Assembly: GCA_947179155.2 (NCBI GenBank) | Contig: OX359270.1 | Location: 25,166,056 to 25,230,055, forward strand | Length of the DNA stretch: 64,000 nucleotides | Direction: 5' to 3' | DNA from: Hedera helix | Taxonomy: Eukaryota > Streptophyta > Magnoliopsida > Apiales > Araliaceae | Shown here: piece after piece, positions 50,570-62,997 of the stretch | Layout of the letters: the number at the start of each line of letters is the position of its first letter | How positions within the stretch are numbered: the stretch's first letter is position 1 | Made by a program: the position numbers and the translations under genes | Notes under the pieces: model-generated | What the model was told of the DNA's origin: nothing | The model's input: only the letters and a program-made list of their open reading frames with translations | Databases searched by the model: none

Positions 50570-51976
50570 TAAAATAAAATAAAATAAAATATTTGTTTGT
50601 TAGAATTAAAAATGAAAATAATATTTTTGTGAATATACTTATATGTATTTCGGAAGGAATAAGAATACAATTATTTATTAATATATACGTTACCATGATT
50701 AAAATATTTATGTATGTATAAGTTTAGATAGAATTTCTTTAGAACGGAAGGATTTTAGATTCGCCTAAGAAAAAGAAAATGTGTAAAACTTAATCAATTG
50801 ATTAACTATTTATTTATCAATTCCTTTATTTTGTTTAATTAGTTCCAATGGAGGGAATTTAACGAGTCAGTGTTACAATATAATTTCGGATATTACATTG
50901 CTTATTCCAGGTATGGATTCCGTATTCCTTCAGTGATATTCATTTGATTTTAATTTATTTGTTTTGTTTCTCATTAAAATTTGGATATTATTTCAATATA
51001 TTGTTCATAGATGCATATAATAGTTTTGTTTGATTTTAGATATTCGTAACTTAACTTGCACTTTTTAGACTTATTAAGCATGTATAGTATTTATTTTTGA
51101 TTCTATAGAAATGTACAAGCTAGTATATTTGGGTGACTTTGTGTCGATTTGTTTCAGTTTAACATGTGCGTATTAGAACCACTTTTGTGGTATTGTGTTT
51201 CATTCATTGTGACATAATATCTTTGTTAGATTTTACCGTAGGGTATACCGAACTATAATCATTTGTGGGGGTACCACATGCATGTCTCTGGGCACTGAGG
51301 CATGACACCTTCCGTGGCGGTGTGATTAGTCAACGACGTCTCTATTTTTGTTTCGGTAGACATTTGGTATTTTACTTTGGGAGGCGTATGGGTTGGCCAT
51401 AGCATTCTATTTTGGTTTGTTCTATGGTTTGGTGTTGTTTGTAGTGCCGAACACACCTTTTCGATTTTGCATACATTTGGATCTGCAATCCAATATGTGT
51501 TTGCCTATATGGTAGTATTTTGACTTGTCTTTGTGATAAGGTATATTTCTATTTTGTTCCGAGCTCGATATGAAATAAACACAACCATTTAATTCAGTCT
51601 TTTATGTTGTTTAGTAAATCAATTTAGTTCAAGAGATCAGTTTCAGTTCAGTAGATCAGTTCAATTAAGTTCAGTAGATTAGTTCAGTTTAGTATATTAT
51701 GTTATTCAGTTCAGTTCAGTAAGATTATGTTATTTAGTTCAGTTGATTTTGTTAATCTTAGTTTGATTCAGTTGATTTTGTTATTCAATTTCAGTTCTTA
51801 TTTTTACACTCTTTATCCGTACTGGACATTTGGTTCATTCTGTATTTTTCTTCCGACGTGTTTGCAAGGGGACTCAAGGGCAAGTGTGAAGAGAAGTTTC
51901 TTTTTATTTTGACATTCTGTTTAGAATTCTTTTGTGCGTAGCTTCTTTTTTCATTAGTTGGAAAGGAGGTATTACA
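50137..51976 (+). repeat. G2 right LTR
   Basis: TGTAATATCC to GAGGTATTACA, 1840 bp. It aligns with the left LTR with frequent substitutions and contains the same AAT run (about 50528-50565). It is preceded by TTTTAAAAGGGAGATAA, a decayed polypurine tract. Confidence 0.9.
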
Positions 51977-51981
51977 TGTCA

Positions 51982-52736
51982 AGCCCCAACAATTTAATTA
52001 GTAGTTAAGGTTCTTTTCCAAATTGCTACAATCTACTGATCATCTTTGTTACTCGAAATTTAAAAAGTTGTAATAAATTCTATTAAGTTGACCATCATTG
52101 ATAAATCATTAGATTTAAGAGGATGAAACTACAACTCAACTTCCTATATTTTCTTTTCCATTTTATACAAATAATATGTTAGGTATAACAAAATTACACT
52201 ATTTAGGTGTTCTAAATCATGATTTTTATTGTTAATTTTTTAATTATGTCTTTAGAATTATATTACTTTAATAAACAAAAAATTGCATATAATTAATTAA
52301 TTCAAAAACGTATACAAGTATGAATCATTAGAGTTACGTACCATTAAAAAAAATGCACCGACAGTATATTTATAAGTATCCTATCAATTATATAATAGAG
52401 ATATTATTTTATATTTCTGGAGTAAGTGAATAATATATTTTTCTCTCTCACATATTTGTGGAATCCGTCTATAGTGAATTTCATAAGTATGTAAGATGAG
52501 AGATCATACATACTATTTACTTGTTTTAGAAATATAGAATAATTTTTTTATATAATGATGCGAGGGGAGGATGACACTTTAAAATGCAATTTTTTTAATT
52601 CACAAATCAGTTTAAAGTCCCGAACATACTTTTCGAAGGCACTAAACACACCTGCTAAACATTCCCCAAGGCCGAGCACACATTCGATTGGCCCGCTGCG
52701 TTCACGACCAAACATGATACGAAACTGTATTTGAAC
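51982..52736. other. upstream flank of the PPR gene
   Basis: About 750 bp of AT-rich sequence between G2 and the PPR promoter region, with no open frame of note. TGTCAAGCCCC at 51977 could be the start of an older LTR. Confidence 0.5.
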
Positions 52737-52746
52737 TATATAAATA
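52737..52746 (+). promoter_or_regulatory. candidate TATA box of the PPR gene
   Basis: TATATAAATA, 98 bp upstream of the start codon. The spacing fits a TATA box with a 5' leader of about 65 bp. Sequence match only. Confidence 0.5.
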
Positions 52747-52843
52747 TGCCAAAACGTCCTGGAAGCCCATAGTCAAACGAGCACTAAGACTAAATTAAAC
52801 TCGGCTAGTTGTGACTGCAGAGATTTTCTGGTGAATTAACTGC

Positions 52844-55171
52844 ATGAGAAAGGCAACTCCGGGGATTGTAAAGTTCTTTAACTCCATTAACAACATTTTC
52901 TCTCTCCAAAATCTTCTGTTTTTTTCAATCTCAAATGCTGTTCGAAACTATCATCTAAATCAACCCTTTAATGGAGAAGTCAATCCTCACAGGCGGCTTG
53001 TCAACCTCCTTCAACATTGCTCAACGCTTCAATCACTCGAAGCTACCAAGTCTCTTCATGCACTCACCATCATTGCAGGATCAAATTCAGCACAACCCAT
53101 TTTCCTCAACAACAATATCATCTCCTTGTACGCGTCGCTGGGCTATGTCTTGCTGGCCCGCAAACTGTTTGATGAAATGTCTGACAGAAACTCTGTCTCT
53201 TACAATACGATGATTGGTGTTTATAGCCGTGATGGGGATGTGGAGGAAGCCTGGAATGTTTTCTCGGAGATGAGGAATTGTGGGTTTGTGCCTACCCAGT
53301 TTACGTTCGGCGGGCTCTTGTCATGTGTTTGTTTGGATGTTTATAAAGGATGTTACTTGCAGGCGTTGATTGTAAAGAGTGGGGTGCTTTATGTTGATGC
53401 TTTTGCAGGAACTGCATTGGCGGGTATGTTTGGAAGAAATGGCTGCTTAGATGAAGCGGTTCGTGCATTTGAAGACATGCCTTTGAAGAACTTGGTGACA
53501 TGGAATTCGATAATATCTTTGTTTGGGCATCATGGGTATGGAGAAGAATGTTTTTCTATGTTCCGTGAGCTTATGAGGATTGAAGTTTCACTGTCTGAAT
53601 GCACTCTTGTGGGAATTTTATCTGGATTTGTACGGGAAGATGACCTGGAATCAGGAGAACAAATACATGGAATAGTGATAAAAAATGGGTTGGTTTATGC
53701 TGTTTCAGTAGCGAATTCTCTAGTCAATATGTATGTCAAGTGCTCGGCCTCAAGCTATGCGGAGAAAATGTTTGAGGCAATGCCTGTTCGGGATATTGTC
53801 TCATGGAACATAGTCATAGGATTACTTGCAAAAAGTGATAAGCCCGGCAAAGCGTTAGAGCTGCTTTTGAAAATGTATCAGGATGGATTCTTGCCAAACA
53901 TGACCACGTATGTCAGTCTCATTAACTCCTGTACCAGGTTAAAGGCCACATATTATGGAGAATCCATCCATGCTAAATTAATCAGGAAAAGGTTTGAATC
54001 TGATGTTTTTGTTGGTAGCTCACTGGTTGACTTTTATGCTAAATGTGATCGACTGGAAGATGCTCATCGTTGTTTTGAAGAAATACACGAGAAAAATGTG
54101 GTATCGTGGAATGCTTTGATACTTGGTTATTCGAATATAGGTTCTTCAACTTCTATGTTTTTACTGGGAGAAATGTTTAAATTGGGTTATCGTCCTAATG
54201 AGTGTTCTTTTTCTACTGTTATTAAAGCTTCCTTCAAATTAGAGTTGCAGCAGCTTCATTCATTGGTGATGAAAATGGGTTACCATCAGAATGAGTATGT
54301 CTCAAGCTCTCTCATTAGCTCATATGCCAAAAATGGTCTCATATATGATGCTTTGATTTTTGTTGGTGATATGAATATGCCACTTTCTGTTGTTCCCTCT
54401 AATGTAATCGCTGGGGTTTATAACAGAACTGGCCAATACTACAGAACTCAAGAGTTGTATTCTGTACTTAAGGAACCCGATATTGTATCTTGGAATATTT
54501 TGATTGCAGCTTGTTCACGCAATGGTGATTACAAAGAGGTTTTTGAGCTTTTCAGCCACATGCAGATAGGTCAAGTCCATCCTGACAATTATACATACGT
54601 TAGCCTCTTAAGTGTCTGCACTAGACTTTGTAACATTGATTTGGGTAGAACTCTTCATGGCCTTATCATAAAATTTGATTTTGAGAGTTGCGACACATTT
54701 GTCTGCAACGTAATGATAGACATGTATGGGAAATGTGGAAGCCTTGAAAGTTCGATGAAAATCTTTGATGAAATGACAGATAAAAACGTAATCTCATGGA
54801 CTGCTGTAGTATCTGCCCTTGGATTACATGGTCATGCTTATGAGGCAGTTGAAAAGTTCAGAGAAATGGAAATGATGGGCTTTAAGCCAGATGGCGTTGC
54901 TTTTGTTGCTGTGCTTTCAGCATGCAGGCATGTTGGATTAGTGAAAGAGGGGATGGAATTGTTTGGGTATATGAAACCAAAGTACAAGGTGGAACCAGAA
55001 ATGGACCACTATCTTCTAGTGGTGGACTTATTGGCCAGACATGGCCATCTCAAAGAAGCAGAGCATTTAATTACTCAAATGCCTTTCCCACCAAATGCAC
55101 TGATATGGCGTAGCTTCCTTGAAGGCTGCAAGCGACAAAGAACTTTGGAGGATCTTGGTCTAAGTATGTAA
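52844..55171 (+). CDS. PLS-class pentatricopeptide repeat protein, At3g58590-like
   Basis: A single uninterrupted frame of 775 codons without introns, as usual for plant PPR genes. PPR proteins bind organellar RNA base by base and act in its editing, splicing or stability. The N-terminus (about residues 1-45) is basic and hydroxylated with few acids, fitting a mitochondrial or plastid targeting peptide. From about residue 50 the chain is PPR repeats of alternating P, L and S types, with motifs such as VSWNIVIGLLAKSDKPGKAL, VVSWNALILGYS, VSWNILIAACSRNGDY and ISWTAVVSALGLHGHAYEA. The C-terminus (MDHYLLVVDLLARHGHLKEA, PPNALIWRSFLEGC) is the start of an E-type extension; it ends at LGLSM with no DYW deaminase domain. 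Layout and motif wording fit the Arabidopsis At3g58590 type. The start chosen is the first ATG of the frame. The only clearly functional gene here; codons show no damage despite transposons 870 bp upstream. Confidence 0.93.
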   Translation: MRKATPGIVKFFNSINNIFSLQNLLFFSISNAVRNYHLNQPFNGEVNPHRRLVNLLQHCSTLQSLEATKSLHALTIIAGSNSAQPIFLNNNIISLYASLGYVLLARKLFDEMSDRNSVSYNTMIGVYSRDGDVEEAWNVFSEMRNCGFVPTQFTFGGLLSCVCLDVYKGCYLQALIVKSGVLYVDAFAGTALAGMFGRNGCLDEAVRAFEDMPLKNLVTWNSIISLFGHHGYGEECFSMFRELMRIEVSLSECTLVGILSGFVREDDLESGEQIHGIVIKNGLVYAVSVANSLVNMYVKCSASSYAEKMFEAMPVRDIVSWNIVIGLLAKSDKPGKALELLLKMYQDGFLPNMTTYVSLINSCTRLKATYYGESIHAKLIRKRFESDVFVGSSLVDFYAKCDRLEDAHRCFEEIHEKNVVSWNALILGYSNIGSSTSMFLLGEMFKLGYRPNECSFSTVIKASFKLELQQLHSLVMKMGYHQNEYVSSSLISSYAKNGLIYDALIFVGDMNMPLSVVPSNVIAGVYNRTGQYYRTQELYSVLKEPDIVSWNILIAACSRNGDYKEVFELFSHMQIGQVHPDNYTYVSLLSVCTRLCNIDLGRTLHGLIIKFDFESCDTFVCNVMIDMYGKCGSLESSMKIFDEMTDKNVISWTAVVSALGLHGHAYEAVEKFREMEMMGFKPDGVAFVAVLSACRHVGLVKEGMELFGYMKPKYKVEPEMDHYLLVVDLLARHGHLKEAEHLITQMPFPPNALIWRSFLEGCKRQRTLEDLGLSM

Positions 55172-56500
55172 ACTTGAAATTCAATTATGGAATCTTTTCT
55201 CTTATAAAGAGTGTTGATGATACTCTTAAGAGGCTGATCGATAATATGTTCACCGCAGAGACATATGCATGGACTATCGAAGATGTTGAAGTGGTTGTCA
55301 ACAATTAGGCAGCTGTACCATTCTCAAGGGCAGAGTTCATGCTCTTATTAGGGGTAATACTGATGAAAACATCATTAGATAGTCATGTAAGAACTTAATT
55401 TTTCAGTTTAGGTGTTAAGGGGTCTGTCATTCTCTAGTTTCAACAAACTAATTAATAGCTTAAAATGTTTATTTTTGCAGAAAATTCAGGATATAGGGAG
55501 GCTAATGATAGCTGGAGATTTAACGTATTATGTATGGGGAAGTAAATCAATGGTGCAACCTGGTTGCTGGTTTGTAATGGTAAGCATTTTTTTTAATACT
55601 GTTATCCATTTTTCTATTTTCAATATATAATTTTTTTCTTTCACCACAGTTGTTTGCATATGCGTGCATATGCATATATGAATTTGTGGTTAGACTACAT
55701 ATTGTATAAACTGTTTAATGGCCTGGCATTTTGCTTCTTGGTTAGATAAAACACAAAGCTGTATTTCTTTTGTCAACATATCATTTATTTTCTTTTCATC
55801 ACACTTGTATAAATTTGTATATGTTAAATTTCCGCCAGCCCCTGTTTGTTTGATGCCCCATGTCAAATTTGATCATCACTTGTTACCCTGCATTTCATTG
55901 CCTCACTTGTCTAAGGTCCGTACATTAATTTTTTTTGGTTGCTAAATTGTAAATATATTTAAAAGAAAGCATGAACAATGGCAGTAGTGCGTATCCCAGA
56001 ACTATAGTATAAACATCAAAAAACAGGCCAAGTGATGTAGCAACAATAGAACAAAAACAAAGAAGCTAAAACAAACACAGAAGCAGAACACCTAATGGTT
56101 AAAGAAGCCAGTTGGCAAGGAAACTATTAGACATGGAAGATATCTGGAAATTCTGAGAGGAATGAATTCTACTCTTAACCAGATTTATTGTTTCCTTAAC
56201 AAGAACTGTTGGAGTATCCTTTTTGTTATAAATCCTGAAGTTCCTTTCTCACCAGAGCTTATAAACAACTATAGCACAGCAGAGTTTGATGACATTAGCT
56301 TTAGTTTTAGCAGTCGAGTAAGCGAGCACTCTATTAACCAGAGTTTACCAAATGCGAGAGAGACATTATGCCAATCACACAGATAAAGCTTTCTTGAGCA
56401 TCTGCTGAGAATAAAACATTGAAAGAATATGTGCTGAAATGAAAGGATGAAACAGAACCTTGTCACTCTGATAGAATGCCACACCATAGTTGTCACGGCA
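55172..56500. other. downstream region of the PPR gene
   Basis: No long coding frame. A 99-bp stretch (55482-55580) is bordered by TTTTTGCAG and GTAAGC, so it could be a spliced exon of the PPR 3' UTR or of a non-coding transcript. Its open frame (KIQDIGRLMIAGDLTYYVWG) has no motif that I know. Confidence 0.4.
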
Positions 56501-57090
56501 CCACGGCAAGGCATGAAGGTAGCTGACTACCATAACACTTAGGCGACAAGGAGATTATCATATCGGCGTATAGCGACAAGAAACTTAAAAATAGTCTAAG
56601 GTGTCTACATAGTTAAATCCTTAAAATATAAAAAAATTCTCTATTTGTTTTAAACTTTAAGATCATTATTGACTTTTAAAATTTAATACAAGATATTTTT
56701 AAACTCAAAATTAATATGATTTATTTAAAATGATAAATTTTACAATGACTCTCATCCAACTTTGGATGTGAATTACCACCCGCCGCACGCGCAAATTCTC
56801 AAAATCTTAAAAATGAAGTTAAATTAATTCACATTAATTTCTAATTTAAAATTTGCAAATTGTCTTTATAATGCCAAGTTTTAACTTTCTGTGAAAAGGA
56901 CGTAGTATCCCTATTAAGTATCAACCAATTATGATTATATGAACAAGTAAATTCCAATTTTCGATGCCCCGTTTGATTGAAAAAGGCAAAGGCAACCTAA
57001 CCTTGTTACATTCAGCCATTAACTTACCTATTTACTGTTGACTTTACTTCAGATTCCCCAACTAATGTCCAAATGCCCTCGATTATCCCC

Positions 57091-57125
<35 letters not shown>

Positions 57126-59370
57126 ATCGTAGTTGGTATCTTTCCAGAATTTGACATTAAATTTTAAAAGTAAATCAAAAGTAATCAACTAAATTCATGA
57201 AATAAAGAAAATCAAAGACGGAATACCCGTCCATTTCTACCGATTTTCTACAAATTTCTGTAATTGTAGATCTCAAACTGAAAAATCACAACTTTTTTCA
57301 TACAAATATAATATATACATTGCTGTATGTTTTCATAAATCCCTCTCCCTTCACCCATTTAGTTTATAAGGACCCAATTCATCTTCTATCTGAATCATCA
57401 GCCACCATGTCTTTAATGAAAATCATCATCTATCATATCCAAATGTCAAGTAAACTACTGGTATGATTTGTATGCATCACCCAAATTTAAACCTTTAACT
57501 TTTTTCTAAGTTGATTACATTCGAAAATGGGTAAGAAGATGATAGATCTAGGTTTTCTAGTGATAGAAGATGGCGGGATGAAGCATTTAAGGCCACCAAG
57601 ATTAAACCCACATGAAGGAGAGAATTTAGAGGAGAGAGCAAAAAGCTAAAGGAAAAAAAACAAGGAAGAGAATATCATTAGTTTATTTTTCCTTTCTTAA
57701 TTTTGGCATGGCTGCCAAATCCTCGTGGGCCTCATGGCATTGGCCACTTTAGTAAATGTTTCTTTTTCAATTTTTTATTTGGCCGCCACATATGAAAAGA
57801 TGGACTTCAATTTAACAACTATTCAATTAATTTAAAAGAATAATACAATTATATATTTTTAATTAGTTTAAGAGGTTAAAATACATATTTTTTAAGTGGC
57901 CAAATGCTTAAAAATTAACAAGTACAATGAGATAGTTGCCCTTTATAAAATGAGAAATATTGTAGACTATTTAAAAAATATTATTTATTATAAATTTTAC
58001 TGTCCTATAATTTTAAAAAGTCATCTCAATTTAGAGTTTGAAAATACTTCAAATTGAGTTTTTAAAGTCAATAATAATTATATAATTTAGAACGAAGAGA
58101 ATACATAATAACGAGAACGAACAAAAAAGTTGGATGAATTACTGGCTTTTTTTGTTGCTCATAAGTTAGTTGGATAAACTCTAAAAACTTTATTTAAAAA
58201 CTAAAGTATATTTATCATATTAAAAACTCATATTATCTTCTCTGATAAGAGTTTTTTTTTTTAATTTCCTTTTCTTGTTGTGTAAATTTATATATTGATT
58301 CTTTAAATCTTTAAAGTACATAATATGCAAGATTTTGTTATTATGAAATTGTTAGTTAATACAATCGAGGAGTTAATTGTATTGCTTTCAAAAGTTAATT
58401 TTATATACTTATTCTGTTTTAAAATAGGATTATTATTGTCTTTTTAAAATTTATTTATTAATTTTTAAATTTAAAATTAATATAATTTTTTTTATTTTTA
58501 ATCTGTAAATTATCTAAAAACTATAACTAATTATATTTTTATTTTTGTATAGTTGTAGTATTATATCAATTTTAAATTTAAAATGTCTTAAATTAATTTT
58601 TAAATTTTTTTTAATAATTTATATTTTAAAACGGGGAGAGTACAATATATTATATGGATGGAGGTTTGTGACAAAAATGTATATAATAATTCTTAAAATT
58701 TATAAAATGTATAATAATATATTATTGTGTTATTATAAATTGTTAATTAATTTTATATATTAAAAGAATATTGTTAATTTTTATTGTATTTTTTATAAAT
58801 AATTATCGAAAAGAGTAATTAATTTAGTAATTCATATTATTGGTCAATTTATTATATTTACACACATTTTAATATTTGGTAAGATTATTTTTATAAGTAA
58901 ATATTTTTCTTCTAAAATAATTAAATCTTACTTACACTTGAAATTATAATTATATACTTATATATTTTAATAATAGCATAAAATTTAAGTTTGGTAAATG
59001 ATCTTTTATTATTAATTTTCACCGAAGGTAAAGAAAATGCACTTTTGTTCTATACGACCTAAACTTCAATAAATCGGAATCGTGCACCTGGAGAAAACAA
59101 ATTAAACACCTCATGTTCAAGATTTGAACTTGAAGTATGAGCAAGTATTAAGAAAAAATGAAAACCACCAAATAGCCAAACGTACTTCCAAATTCCATAT
59201 ATCGCCAAAATTCGCCTATTTTGAAGAGTCACGTGTTACTCCAACATAGATTATAGCTCCGTCGAGGCACACTTGCCCCACTAGCTAGTCCACAAATTAT
59301 GCCCAACACGATAAACCCTAGAGTTGGGTGGTAGGATTTGTTCCAAAACTACTACACACCTGACATGATA
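56501..59370. other. intergenic, no gene recognised
   Basis: AT-rich, with no open frame above 75 codons and no motif. It contains a C32 run at 57092-57123. No LTR ends were found. Confidence 0.6.
57092..57123. repeat. C32 homopolymer
   Basis: Thirty-two consecutive C, preceded by A and CCCC. Confidence 0.95.
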
Positions 59371-59554
59371 TCTATTATATATATTAAAATGTAGTACATT
59401 GACACCATATTATGTCAAGTGTCAATCTCTTATGCAGTTAACTTTTTCCATAACTCTCTCACATAAAAATCTCATCAAATAATTTAATATTATCCCAAAA
59501 CTCTCCCACATAAAAATTTCATCCAATAATTTAATATTATCACACTCACATAAA

Positions 59555-60360
59555 TTCATGGATGATTTGATCTAAAACATGTTTTATTATGATATTGTCC
59601 AATAATTTCGGTTTTGAATATTATCTCGTAAAAATATGAAACTATCCATTAATAAGAATTATTTATTTTTGAACTATCACACAATACTTCATTGAACTTT
59701 TTTACAACTACATAAATATTTATTATTATCCCATAATTGTTGCAGATAATTATATAATATTTCATATTGACAAATAATTTGGAATATAAATTTTTTTTAC
59801 AACTAATTCTCATACGATAACTCTCTCACATAAAAAAAACTGATATTACCTATAAATATGTCACAAAATTGCATCAAATCCATATTGCTTTTATATCCCA
59901 AAATTTAAGCAATCACAAATTGATATTATCCCAAATTCATGGATGATTGATCTAAAACATGTTTTATTATGATGTTATCTAATAATTTCGATATTGAGTA
60001 TTATCCCATTAAAATATGAAACTGTCTATTAATAAAAATTATTTATTTTTGAACTATCACACAATATTTAGTTGAATTTTTTTACAACCACATAAAAATT
60101 TATTATTATCCCATATTTGTTGCAGATAATTATTTAATATTTTATATTGACAAATAATTTGGAATTTAAATATTTTTACAACTAATTCTCACACGATAAC
60201 TCTCTCACATAAAAATATGATATTACCCATAAATATGTCACGAATACAAAATTGCATCAAATCCGTATTGCTTTTATATCGCAAAATTTAAGCAATCACA
60301 AATTGGTATTATCCCAAATTCGTGGATGATTGATTTAAAACATGTTTTATTGTGATATTA
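59555..60360. repeat. about 382-bp tandem repeat
   Basis: Units begin TTCATGGATGATT(T)GATC at 59555 and 59936, and TTCGTGGATGATTGATT at 60319 (third, partial). Units differ by scattered substitutions and small indels. Confidence 0.8.
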
Positions 60361-61865
60361 TCCAATAAAATTTTTAAGATTTTTTAATTTCATACTTGCA
60401 CAAAAAAATAATGATATTATAAAGTTAAAAATTGCGGCGAACAAATCTAAACTAATATTTATATCCCAAAATTGTAACAAATTTAAATTTATTTTATATT
60501 GCATAATTTAAGCAATTTTAAATTGATATTATCCCAAATTCATGGGTGATTGATGTAACAAGTTTTTTATTTGCCCTATAAATAGAGACTCTAACACTTA
60601 ACAAATAATTCTGACACATTTTTACAGATAATTTGATTTTTGAATTGTTTTATTATCCCATAAATACAAATGTAAACTGATATTATATCCCAAAATTGCA
60701 ACAATTCCAAAATAATATGATATCCCATAATTATATCCCGAATTAATAAGTGACTTATCTAAACACGTGTTTTATTCACCCAATAAATAAAGACTAGCTC
60801 TTTTTGAATTGTTTTATTATCCTATAAATACAAATGTAAACTGATATTATATCCCAGAATTGCAACAATTTCAAAATGATATTATGTCACAAATTGATAG
60901 CTGACTGATCTAAACACGTGTTTTATTCACCCTATAAATAAAGACTAACTCTTTTATTCCTAATTATACCAGAAATAATTTTTAATTATATATATTTTTT
61001 AACCTTAATCTTTTGTCGTTTAAAAATAAAATACTATATTACTCTTAAAATAATACTCTCTTTAATTAGTTACTCCCTTTAATAACTAAATTTATATATA
61101 TATATATATATATCCAATAAAATTTTTAAGATTTTTTAATTTCATACTCGCACAAAAAAATAATGATATTATAAAGTTAAAAATTGCAGCGAACAAATCT
61201 AAACTAATATTTATATCTCAAAATTGTAACAAATTTAAATTTATTTTATATTGTATAATTTAAGCAATTTCAAATTGATATTATCCCAAATTCATGGGTG
61301 ATTGATGTAACACGTTTTTTATTTGCCCTATAAATAGAGACTCTAACACTTAACAAATAATTCTGACACATTTTTACAGATAATTTGATTTTTGAATTGT
61401 TTTATTATCCCATAAATACAAATGTAAACTGATATTATATCCCAAAATTGCAACAATTCCAAAATAATATTATATCCCATAATTATATCCTGAATTGATA
61501 AGTGACTTATCTAAACACGTGTTTTATTCACCCAATAAATAAAGATTAGCTCTTTTTAAATTGTTTTATTATCCTATAAATACAAATGTAAACTGATATT
61601 ATATCCCAGAATTGCAACAATTTCAAAATGATATTATATCTCAAATTGATAGCTGACTGATCTAAACACGTGTTTTATTCACCCTATAAATAAAGACTAA
61701 CTCTTTTATTCCTAATTATACTAGAAATAATTTTTAATTATATATATTTTTTAACCTTAATCTTTTGTCGTTTAAAAATAAAATACTATATTACTCTTAA
61801 AATAATACTCTCTTTAATTAGTTACTCCCTTTAATAACTAAATTTATATATATATATATATATAT
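60361..61865. repeat. 752-bp tandem duplication
   Basis: Unit 1 is 60361-61112, unit 2 is 61113-61865. Both start TCCAATAAAATTTTTAAGAT and end in a TA run. Only scattered differences, so the duplication is fairly recent. Each unit contains two CACGTGTTTTATTCACCC blocks. Confidence 0.88.
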
Positions 61866-62997
61866 CCAACCACACACCAAAACAAACGAAATATTGATCG
61901 TATTAGTTTACTTCATTTAGGATATTTTTTATATTATTATCCTTATTGAATACTTTCTTCATTTTATAATTTTTTTAGCACATTAGTTTTTATCGTATAA
62001 CAATCAGTTTTAAAAAATTAAAAATACCACTTGGAGAAAAAATATGACATACTATGTGTAATTTGGTAAAACAAAATATACTTCAAATTAGTCACTTTTA
62101 AATTGTACTTTACTGTTAAGGTGTTTGGGAGCAACTTATTTTTAATGTTGCCCACGATAATTAAGCTCTTCCTATCTATCCCTGCGATCTCATCTCCATC
62201 CACTTCTAGGTTTTCCTACACCAACACTTTTATATCCTCTTTATCTCCCTCATCTTCTATAGTCCTCAATTACCTCCACTTCTAGAGTTTTTTCTACAAC
62301 AAGAAAATTCAATTTCTCTCATGTATAAGGTAATTTATTTATAGTTAATGCCAATTTGCTCTGGTTCCCAATTTTTTAATTATCCTTTAATTAGATGCAC
62401 ACATCTGTGTGTGTCAAACTATCATTATTTACATTTTTACTATTATATCTCAATATTGTAGCAATCCCAAATTGATAAAATCCAATAATATGATTTTTGA
62501 ATTTTTTTATTATCTTATTTTTGTAGATAACTCTGACATATAAATATATGATATTATCTAATAATTTGGTTTTCAGAATTATTATAATTACATCTATATT
62601 TTTTTAATTCCATACTTACACAAAACAATGTAACATTATCACATATATATGTCACACATATAAATATAAACTTATATTATATCACAATATTGCAACAATT
62701 CCAAATTGATATTATCCAATAATTTGAATTTGTTTTATTATAACATTTTTGAAAATAACTTTGACACATAAATATATGATATTATCCAATAATTTGAATT
62801 CATAATTTTTTACAAATAATTCTCAAGCAAAAAAATATATAATATTATCCCGTAATTGGGCTTTTGTACTTTATTTACAAAAAAAAATCATGCATATTTT
62901 TTTTTTTTAAATTCTTTAATCACACAAGAAAAGTAACATTATCACATTAAAACAAATCTAAACTAATATTATACCCCAAAATTACAGCAATTCTATA

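Larger units (their letters stand above)
39944..51976 (+). mobile_element. G2: decayed Ty3/gypsy element (Tekay/Del-like), interrupted by S2 and S3
   Basis: LTRs lie at 39944-41800 and 50137-51976, with the duplication TGTCA at 39939-39943 and 51977-51981. The LTRs share long blocks with G1 LTRs (the CTCCTTCAGCGATATTC block and the GGGGGTACCAC block), so G1 and G2 are related families. Only scraps of coding sequence remain: a gag start fused to a gag end, a frameshifted protease, the protease-RT spacer, and the end of integrase. RT and RNase H are gone. Two solo LTRs (S2, S3) were inserted later. Confidence 0.92.
59371..62997 (+). mobile_element. Helitron-like AT-rich repeat region (left end only)
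   Basis: TCTATTATATATATTAAAAT at 59371 has the style of plant Helitron 5' ends (TC start, preceded by A). The following 3.6 kb are made of short AT-rich blocks (TGATATTATCCCA, CTCTCTCACATAAAAAT) typical of non-autonomous Helitron bodies. No 3' hairpin with CTRR was found and no RepHel protein is present. It could instead be an unrelated satellite-like block. Confidence 0.3.

Noticed and set aside
56269..56514. Minus-strand frame resembling a LINE fragment
   Set aside because: No RT or endonuclease motif, short, and low-complexity downstream.
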